The position numbers and the translations under genes were made by a program. The notes below the pieces were generated by a model. The model made no database searches. It was not told where the DNA came from and worked only from the letters and a program-made list of their open reading frames with translations. This document shows positions 1-8,200 of a DNA stretch of 14,241 nucleotides, piece after piece. Position 1 is the stretch's first letter. Every line of letters begins with the position of its first letter. Source of the stretch: Chromera velia (taxonomy: Eukaryota > Sar > Chromeraceae); NCBI GenBank assembly GCA_018398765.1, contig JAHBMJ010002971.1, positions 1-14,241 of the forward strand. The letters are read 5' to 3'.

Positions 1-380
1 ATTCGATTCACATTGAAGAAAGTGATCATGAAAAAGAGGAAAAGGAAGTGCCATAAAGCTGAGTGATTGTCACCTCAATTTTGGTACGTGCTATAACTTT
101 ATCGTATCAACAAAAAGTCATATACAATTTCAAATATATCAATTTTACGTTCTTAATCTCTATTAGTACAAGAGTGAGTCTCAGTGACTAGTGTATATAC
201 ACTGCCACACAGGCATATTTTTTTTACGGAACTGATAAGTTATAATTATATATATATTTTTTTAAATTTTTGAAACACACATCAGAAATGTTCTGATAAC
301 TATTGTCATGAGAAAAATGATCAGAGTGATAGTAATTCAGTGACTCAGTGAGGAACCCTAAGAGGTTAACCTCAAATCTT

Positions 381-405
381 ACCTCAAATATCAAATATTT
401 GAGGT
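381..405. repeat. Short inverted repeat (hairpin)
   Basis: Arms ACCTCAAATA (381-390) and TATTTGAGGT (396-405) are perfect reverse complements around a 5-base loop. The same CTCAAAT word recurs at 370-376 and 411-417, so the hairpin may simply come from local duplication of this word. Confidence 0.7.
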
Positions 406-412
406 TGAAGCT

Positions 413-452
413 CAAATCAAATCAAATCAAATCAAATCAAATATAATCAAAT
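413..452. repeat. CAAAT pentanucleotide tandem repeat
   Basis: Six perfect CAAAT units run from 413 to 442. A short interruption (ATAAT) follows, then a seventh unit at 448-452. It is a microsatellite in the AT-rich segment. Confidence 0.9.
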
Positions 453-1060
453 CAAACATGGTCACTAAGTGTGTATGTGTTACTAGATATTTTATTAGAA
501 CTAATTTAATAATGAGTTGATTACTCTACTATTTTTTTAAAATGATGTTTATATACATTGTGTATATATTATATTCTCCAAGTCCAGAATGTATGTAAAA
601 ATGTATGTATATATAAACCATGCCTAGAATTTGGTAAAAGGCTTAGGATTAATAATTTGAAATATAATCTATAAGCTAATTTTTAAATGATTAATTAAAT
701 CAAAATTATTAAATTTATCAAAACTTAGACTCTTTAATTCTAAAATTAAAAACATAAATTTCTTTAAAAGTTTCCACAAGCTAGAATAATGAATTTACTT
801 AGATTTACTTTACCCTCCTTCATTGAGGTGCAAAAACGAATGGAAAGAAAATTGTGTAACACTTCTTCAATTTAATCGTGAAGTCAATCTATATGCCTTA
901 TAGTACCTTATATTTGCATTTCATTCATAGCTATGCATCTTTATTCACGGTTGAGATCGAAAAACATTCTGGACAACACAATCTAACAATCAATCGGATT
1001 CAATCCATCCAAAACACGAAAACTGCACCTACCAAAAAGCAGAATCTGTACACTGGAAAG

Positions 1061-1521
1061 TGCAGTCAAGCGAAGTCTGAGCGCACCAGAAATCGAGCGG
1101 GCCGTTTCACTGCCTGTGAATCACAGCCTTGCCTTCCTTCTTTCTCGTCTTTGAACTCCTTCCATTGTTGTTGGGTAAGAGGAGTCCCAAGAGGAAATAT
1201 GAAGGCAATGGCACCGATTCTGTCCTCATACCATGACCCTCGATCCGTTTGATGAGCCCAGACGAGAATCGAGTCACAGGACAAATTGAGATGCATGGAG
1301 ACACAAAACAGTAGAAGGGACGCAGGATTCTCTCTTTTGAGTCTTCGGGAAGGTAGCAGGGAACCTCCCCAGCTTCACTCACCAAGACCCAGAAAGAACA
1401 CACAGTCTGCTGGTCCGCCAGGGAAAAGGACGACCCATCGCGCTCGTCCATCGGTGCCAAGATACTACGAAGGTTTCAGCGAGTGGGCATGCACATACAT
1501 CCTTCCCCTCCAGAACCAGCG
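1061..1521 (-). other. 3' flank of the TBC1D31-like gene, probable 3' UTR; coding status unclear
   Basis: Downstream of the TGA at 1522-1524 the sequence keeps genic composition for about 450 bases and holds two overlapping minus-strand open frames in different phases. One covers about 1107-1451 from its first ATG. The other covers about 1066-1370, contains WAHQTDRGSWYEDRIGAIAF, and ends at a TGA near 1066. Neither can be joined to the preceding gene with a convincing intron, and I recognise no domain. It may be 3' UTR or the terminal exon of another minus-strand gene. Confidence 0.35.
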
Positions 1522-2240
1522 TCACCCCTGCCCCCCCTGGCCCCGGTTGGGCGGCATGTGAGACGAAATCGCCACACCGCCAGAGTCGGCTCTTTCCTCG
1601 TCGCTGTCCGACTCTGCGGGGGGCGTGTCGCCGACTGCAAGCATTGTCAGGGTTCCGTTGACGCATGTTAAATGAATGTTCGCAGAAAGTAAAAAAACCC
1701 AGATTCACTTCTTGACCATGTGTTGAGAATCGTGGAACAGTGAAGATGGTGTTTCTATCTGTCTGCCAAATTCATCTTTTTTTCCATTAAGGAAAGCTGG
1801 CCCTCCTTTTGAAGGCGAAACCCGCAAAAAGTTGACTCACTCCATCACTCACTCACCGACTCATTCACTTACCGTGGGGGCCTCCAATGCCTTCCCTCTC
1901 AGCTGCCTGTCCCCTCCCGCCACCTCTAATCAAGCCACTGCGAGAAGCCATGGGAGCAGAGGACGCACCCGCCCCCCCTCCCTCGACTCCCAGAGGGTCT
2001 GCTTCCTGTGCCGCTGCAGAGAGACGGGGGGGGGGACGGAGAGCAGAGGCAGAGGAAGAAGAAGATGCTCCAGGTTGGCCCTGAGGGGCAGCAACGACCG
2101 CACTGGAGGCAACACCAGGGACCCGGGTCCGACCCAGACCTCCTCCACCCCCCCCTGCTGCTGCCGCTGCTGCTCCACCCATGCCCCCTCCGTCTCCTTC
2201 CATCGACCTACGGATCCTCTCCAGCTCCTGCGCCCTCTCT
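1522..2240 (-). other. TBC1D31: TBC1D31-like exons 22-23: low-complexity tail with acidic C-terminus
   Basis: Exon 22 (1873-2240) follows exon 21 in phase to give RRLEAERAQELERIRRSMEG, finishing the coiled coil. It then turns into Gly/Ala/Ser-rich sequence with alanine and glycine runs. It ends at a consensus GTAAGT donor. Exon 23 (1522-1634) begins after TTGCAG and reads VGDTPPAESDSDEERADSGG before the TGA. The matching phase and strong sites support both exons. The tail does not align with the animal C-terminus, so it is lineage-specific or has diverged fully. ESDSDEE resembles a casein kinase 2 target, which is speculation. Confidence 0.68.
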
Positions 2241-5200
2241 CTGCACGCAGAAGAACAAAGCAGAAAAAACAGCTTTCTGAACCCAAACTGCACACAGCTA
2301 CATAGTTAGAAAGAAGACACAAACTGAGCAGACAGCCTTGTTTTCACTTCAGCAAGTGCCCTGCAAAGCAAAGCTGGAGACCCATGCAGCCCCTGAAGCA
2401 TTCCTCCCTCCCTTCAATTCGATCTCCCTCCCTGCACTCTCTAGTTGTATGAACGGACTGACGCTTCGAGTCGCCTGAGGGCCCTCTCTGTCTCGTCTCT
2501 GAGAGCGCCTTCAGCCGACCGCATCGCATCCTGAGCAGCCCGGAATCTGTCCGTGCCAGCACGGAGCCCCTGCAAAAAAGAATCAAGGCAATTCAATTCA
2601 GTTCTACCACACATACGGATGGAGACACACGCGCAGAAACCAACATCAAAAGATAGGAAGAACAAACGAAGCGAGAGCTGTCTCACGAGACAATCTGCAC
2701 GATACCTTTTTGACTTGTACTGAAAGGAACCCGACTCACCCAGACGGTCCCGCAGCTACCAATGCTCAGAAAAAAAAAAACGGAGAAGGGGCAGCGGACG
2801 GACCGGAACAAATTCTTCAACAACATCCCTTGCTGCGTGTCTCGACTCATCCATCGCAGCGATCGTCTCTCGGAGAGCTCTCTCGTCCTCCGCAGCTCTT
2901 GCTCCCTCCTCCTCTGCATTCGCACTCACGCGTTGCTTGTACAGCGTGCGCGCCCTGTCCGACGAGAGTGCCCTCAGTCTGTCTGCCTGGACCTCCAATT
3001 CCAGCTGCTGCTTGTTGCGCTCCCTCTCATAAACCCCCCGGTCTCTGTTCAGCTGCCGCTCCTGAGTTCGGCGGGCTTCCTCAACCACCAGCTCTGCAAG
3101 TCATAAAAGCAAGGGGAGGCAAAAAAAAAAGGGTATTGTGAGAAAGAAGGGCCGGAGGCAGAGACTGAAATATGCCACGCTGTAGTTTTGGAAAGAAAGA
3201 GACAGAAACACGAAGTTGTGAAGGAAGCCTGCATGTCGCATGTCGAGAGAGATAGAGGCAGAGAGAGAGACAGAGAGAGACAGACAGAGAGTAAATGAGT
3301 ATTAAACCGACCGTGTTGCCTCCTGTCAGCCTGCATCTCGGCATCAAGGCGACGACGCAGCATGCCCTCCCTCTCCTGCAACAATCAATGCAGACAGACA
3401 GATAGATGCATGCAGACACAAAATGAGTGAATGAAGAATTGATTGGAGAAAGAAGGCAGGTGCCGTAATGCACTCACAACAAACTGCCTCCGTTTTTGTC
3501 TTTCTGTCTGCCTGACTGATTGGGTCGCAAAACCTTTTCGCGCTAATTTCTTTTCTCCCGCCTGGTCGCCTCCTGTTCCCCTCTCTGACGTTTTCCAGAC
3601 AAGAGGCAACACAAAACAACAAAACCGAGCCACAACAACACAAGCCAGACGTCGAAAGGCGCAAGGAGAAAGAGCCTCCCTCCCTTCCCTCCCTCCCTCC
3701 CTCCCCCCCCTGTCCCAAGTACCGACTTCATCAAGGTCTTGCTGCTCCTCTGCTGCTTGTCTGAGGAACCTTTCACGCTGCACCCGCACGAGCTGCTGGT
3801 GTCTGGTCACGTCGCCCATGCGCAGTTCGGCCTCCACCTCTCTCCGCATGTTTGCGTCCTCCTCGCTCTGGAGAATGCGCTCTCTGCCCTGCCTGGCCAG
3901 TTGTTGTTTCAGTCTTCGTTTCTCGTCCTCAATTCTCCAGTACTGCTCCACCAACTCATCCTGAGCATCGTTCTCTCTCGCCTTCGTGTCGAGAGTCTGG
4001 CGGAAATGTCTCTGGGACTCCTCCCGCTGACGCATGGTGAGAAGCTCGTGGAGTTTCTGTATAGACTCAAACTCCAAATTCAACAGAGCCTCTTCTCGGA
4101 GACGAGCGGCAATCTCATACTCCTTCTTTTCCTTCCGACGCTCCATTTCCTCAATCGATCTCTGAGCCTCTGAGGCCCTCATGACCCTCTGCTGCTCCAT
4201 CGAACCGACAACCGACTTGTGGATAGAGACAATCTGGTCGAGTCGTCTCTGGAAATTGGCCTCGTCCATCGCTCTCTGTTCGGCCAGCATCCTCGTCTCC
4301 TCCTCGGCCATTTCCTTCCGTCTGCACGTAGATGGATGCAGTGAAAGACAGTGGATGCGAGGCAAAACGAAGCGAACTTAAAATGGAAACAGAAAGAGCG
4401 AGACAGAGATACTTCAGAGAGATGCCGAACGGGAAAATTCTCTGATCGCTTTTCATCGATGACCTCTCCAGAATGCCGTCCCCCCTCTGCGAACGATTGC
4501 AATCGTTTACTTTTATTCAGGGAATTCTGTATGAAAGTAAAAGATTCCCTGAATAAAAGTAAAAGAATGCCCTTAACTCTGCGAACGATTGCAAGCGCAA
4601 ACGACGGAAGGGAGGGGAACGAGAGAGGCCAATGCAACCTTCTGCGAGATAAATGTGCACAATGGAAAAAAGGATCATTTGTTGTTTGCACACACCGACA
4701 GACCTTTCCTCCTCGACTCTTGACAGTTCATCCTGTTGTTCCCTGAACAGTCGCTCCTGTGTGGCCAGCTGCTCTGTTGCCTCAGCTATCCGTTCCATCA
4801 CACGCGTTCCTCGACCTCCTCCCTCTCTCCCGTCTACCACCAGAGTGGTCTCTCCAGGAGGGCCCCCACCGCCCCCTGTCTGCAGGGTGGATGCCAGGGC
4901 CCCCGCCAGCTTCTCCTCAAATGCCTTGATGTACCGAGGGGCAACGTCGAAGTGGGGGTAGGAGCCCAGAGGCAGGGGGATGGAGGGGGAGGCCTCCGGG
5001 AGGAAGGTGGCAGAGGCACCAGGAACGGCCAGATGGGCAGGGACGGGGTCAAAAAGCGCGTCTGTCTCGTTTCGCATGCTGCGAGGGGAAGAGGACAACA
5101 CAAAGGGGGCACGAGTGAACAGATCAAGGAACGCACAATTCTTCATGACATGTGGCAACTTCCGATGCACAGCTTTTGCTTTTTCTTTTACTCCCCAAGG

Positions 5201-8200
5201 CAAATGAACCCCGCATGTCTCGTCGAACGAAAAGGCAGAGAAAGAAGCCAATTTCCCGCGTCCAAAATCACCCAGAAAAGGCAAAAAAAACAGACGCCAG
5301 TCAACCTCCCCGCCGGACACCCACCCGTAGCAAGTCGCGAGGAATGCCCTCATGTCCACAGGGTGCTGGGATCTCAGGAAGAAGTCCAGAGTTCTGCTGT
5401 CCCTGAATTGGAGAATTGTGCCTCGGAAGCACCTGCACATGAGATGAAGGAAGAATATTCTTTTTTTGAAGGTCCTCTGATTGACTCTTTTTCCCCCTGT
5501 ACATCCATCCCTGCTTGTCCGTCTACCTCTGCGTCGGCTCCACTGTCAGTTTGTTAATTTGAGGTGAAGCGGGAGAAAGGAGAGTGGGTAGAGATGGCTG
5601 ACAGAAAGACACGCAGTGAGAGATCCTATGGGCCAGAAAAAAAGACAACAGAAGGAGAGATGTGGACAAAGACGAAGAGAGAAAAAAAAGAGGCAGACAG
5701 TGTCTCTCCCAAGACAGGCGACGCGATGGAGAAAAAAAGAGACGAGCCCAAAGTGCAAAGATCTTCCTTCCATTCCTCCCTCGTTCCCTTCCCCCCCACC
5801 TGAGGTATGAAACCACCGCGGCAGGAAGGAGGTCCCTCTCTGTGTGGTGTGTGACCAGATGGTCCCACAACCGGAGCCATTCGTTCCTCCCGAGTACCTG
5901 AAGGAAGGCATGCGCACACAGGGAGAGACGTGGAAGGCGGCCGGCAAGGGTTGATCAAGCGTTCATAATTTGCAAGAGAGGTGCAACGTGTCAAAAAACA
6001 GGATGAAAAGAAGCAAGCAATCGCAAAAGAGCACACCGTAAATGGAGAGGTGGAGAGAGAGAGAGAGAGACCAAATGCACCCGTGAGCTGGTGCGACGAT
6101 TGAATCAAGAAGGTGACAAGGGAAGATAGGAAATACAATCAGCACCACCCCCCCCCCGCCCCTCCCCCCCATGCACCTCTGACATCACAGTCTGCAAGGG
6201 AGCCCAGATGGAGGTCAGAGGCCCCCCGCAGAGGTTGCTGATGTGCCGATGGAGTTGGGGGTCTGTCGTTGCAAGGGCCTGGCTCATCTGCACACACACA
6301 CGCCGCACACAATCCGTACAACACGGATGCATGCAGAATAAGTGAATGAAGCTCTGGGTGCAAAGAGATCGATCGAAAGGGGGGACGTAGAAAATTAAAT
6401 TGAGGGTAAAACTAGAGAAGAGGCACCGAAGGGACTCACAAACATGCAACGACTCCCAAGTCCACTCCCTCATTTTCACACTCAGAGAGAGAGAGGGGGG
6501 GGGGGGGGGGGGGAAGGGGAAAAAGGACAGAGGTCAACGGAGAGAAGGACGGACATTGGAAAGGATCTTCAGAGGGGGACTCGGAAAGAAATCAAACCAG
6601 CCTACACCCCAGTGGAGGAGCACCGTCATCACGATCTGCAGGGCAGGCAGGCAGGCACCCATCCATCAAGTCGACATCATTAATCGGGTCAAAGTGAGAA
6701 AACCGAAACGGACAGAAGAACAGTCAATCGTACCACGACAGAATCAGACAGACACAAAGGCAAAAAGAAGAATCCTTTCAGATGAATAATCTCCTGCCTG
6801 GAAACAAAGCAAAGGGCCAATTCTCTACTACATTCTCTCTCACAAACAGTGTTCATTCCCCCATCAACTCGTACCCTATCCAATCATGCATCGCCTCTGC
6901 CCTCCTTCAATAATACAAGCACTTCTTCCCCCCTCCTGACCTCGAACGTGAGCAGGAGGTCGGATCCGAATATTTTCACGAACGGGAACACGAAGGCCGG
7001 GAGCCAGAGGACCTTCGCAAGGAAAGGACACCAGTGGGCAAGGCACGAGAGCGTTTTCTCGAGTCTCCTAAAAAGTTTACGGCTGTACAGAGGGAATCTC
7101 TTGTGGAGGTCGAAGAAGGACGGGTGGGGTCCCCTCAAACAGAGGACCTCGAAGGCACTCTCGTTCAGAGGCAGCTGAAGAAGGAACCGCCAGACCAAAG
7201 CTCTGTACTCATCTGGGTAGGCGCCTCTGTAAAGAAGGAAGGACCTGAAGAGATATGTACACCCACAGAGGGAGACACAGATACAAGGAGATAAGGGAGA
7301 GAACCGTATACGCAAGCCCGTGTATGAACAGCAAGCGGCAGACTTTGGCAGAACGTGTTTTTTTGCGATTACACCCGAATGCCTCATGACTCGAACAAAA
7401 AAGGCCTGACTGAACACAAAGTTGCGGACCTGAGTCTCTCCGTGTTGAGATGTTTAGATCCCTGGGGCAGTCTCAAAATTTGATACAGAGGCTCGTACAC
7501 GTTCCGAGAGAGCACAGGTACAGGGGGCAGCTCCTCCTGAGGCAAACAAAAGGGAAGAGAGGGCAGGCAGGCAGGGGGGGACACAACATCATCATATTGT
7601 ATTCATTCGAGGAGTTCTGAGAGACATATTCACGGACGGACAAGCAGGCACTGGCTTTCAGGTGGATTGCACAGAAGAGTAGGGAAAGAGAAGAGAAGAT
7701 CTGCAAGCACTTGAGAGAGAGATCAAATTCTTATTGAATGGGCACTTCTTCGTAAGCAATTCCTTCGACCCGGTAAACAGAGAAAAAGAAACAGCCGTGT
7801 TAAGTGCAAGGTAAATCATGAGACCTTGGTTTTGTAGCCTCCGCTTCCACTCACAAATACACAGGGACTATCCAAAAGCACAGAAGGACGGGAACTCACC
7901 GGGAGAAACCGAGAATAGTCCCGTCTGGTTTCCCTGCCATCCCTTTCAGTGGCTCCCTCTCCTCTCGCGCCTCCGTCGGGAGGCTTTCTCGCACCCCCCC
8001 CGCCACTTGCTGTGAAGTATGCCACACCCGGAGCATATGCAGGAGCCCCTGCCGTCCCGACAGCCCCGCCCAGCTGCGCCATCGGAGGAGGCGACCCAGT
8101 GAACACCCCCACAGGTCCCCCTCGTCCCTCCGAGTCGGCCTCCGGATCCCATGTGCGCTGCACCCTTGTGACAGTCACACTCTCCCCCCCCCTGCCTGCC

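Larger units (their letters stand above)
1..1060. other. AT-rich intergenic segment, no supported gene
   Basis: Base composition is very AT-rich up to about 870, then shifts towards the roughly balanced composition of the genic part by about 1060. Open frames are short and lack protein character. It holds a CAAAT tandem repeat and a small hairpin, listed separately. No terminal repeats, transposase remnant or RNA gene is visible. Confidence 0.6.
2463..5078 (-). other. TBC1D31: TBC1D31-like exons 17-21: linker plus long coiled coil (about residues 915-1391)
   Basis: Exon 17 has a Pro-rich start, then GSYPHFDVAPRYIKAFEEKL, matching the animal QYPVFNQYPKFIVDY segment just before the coiled coil, and ends FREQQDELSRVEEER. 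Exon 18 (595 nt, the longest) is nearly all Glu/Arg/Gln/Leu heptad-like sequence, such as RLREEALLNLEFESIQKLHE and EQYWRIEDEKRRLKQQLARQ. Exon 19 (64 nt) is EREGMLRRRLDAEMQADRRQ. Exon 20 includes RTQERQLNRDRGVYERERNK. Exon 21 is FRAAQDAMRSAEGALRDETE. Where two donors were possible (exons 18, 19, 20), I chose the one that keeps the coiled-coil frame open. In animals this region carries partner-binding sites; those are not recognisable here. Confidence 0.85.
5325..7536 (-). other. TBC1D31: TBC1D31-like exons 11-16: degenerate TBC (Rab-GAP-like) domain (about residues 652-914)
   Basis: Exon 11 reads VYEPLYQILRLPQGSKHLN. Exon 12 opens the domain with GAYPDEYRALVWRFLLQLP, then FPLYSRKLFRRLEKTLSCLA, HWCPF and FPFVKIF. 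Exon 13 (81 nt) is IVMTVLLHW then WFDFFPSPPLKILSN. Exon 14 is MSQALATTDPQLHRHISN then APLQTVMSE. Exon 15 is VLGRNEWLRLWDHLVTHHTE. Exon 16 is CFRGTILQFRD then LDFFLRSQHPVDMRAFLA. These match animal TBC1D31 block by block with almost no gaps. The canonical IxxDxxR arginine finger and YxQ glutamine finger are not visible at the expected places, as in the animal protein. A scaffold or pseudo-GAP role is therefore more likely than Rab GTPase activation. Confidence 0.88.

Noticed and set aside
224-415. 63-codon minus-strand open frame in the AT-rich segment
   Set aside because: It is short, compositionally random and overlaps the hairpin and CAAAT repeat.
413-452. CAAAT repeats as a possible telomere or CRISPR array
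   Set aside because: The units are five bases, tandem and without spacers; the motif is not a known telomere repeat. It is a plain microsatellite.
1472-1527. A further intron joining exon 23 (donor GTGACG) to the downstream frame
   Set aside because: Phase would fit, but the intron would be only about 50 nt, less than half the shortest other intron (123 nt), and the TGA at 1522-1524 already ends the protein.
1832-2305. 157-codon plus-strand open frame
   Set aside because: It is antisense to exon 22 (Gly/Ala-rich); the frame is a compositional shadow with no recognisable domain.
3443-3964. 173-codon plus-strand open frame
   Set aside because: It runs antisense across intron 18 and part of the coiled-coil exon 18. 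Its Ser/Leu/Cys-rich character is typical of the reverse of Glu/Arg-rich coiled-coil DNA.
4736-5557. 273-codon plus-strand open frame
   Set aside because: It covers the antisense of exons 17 and 16 and the intron between. The minus strand has clear homology and splice sites there.
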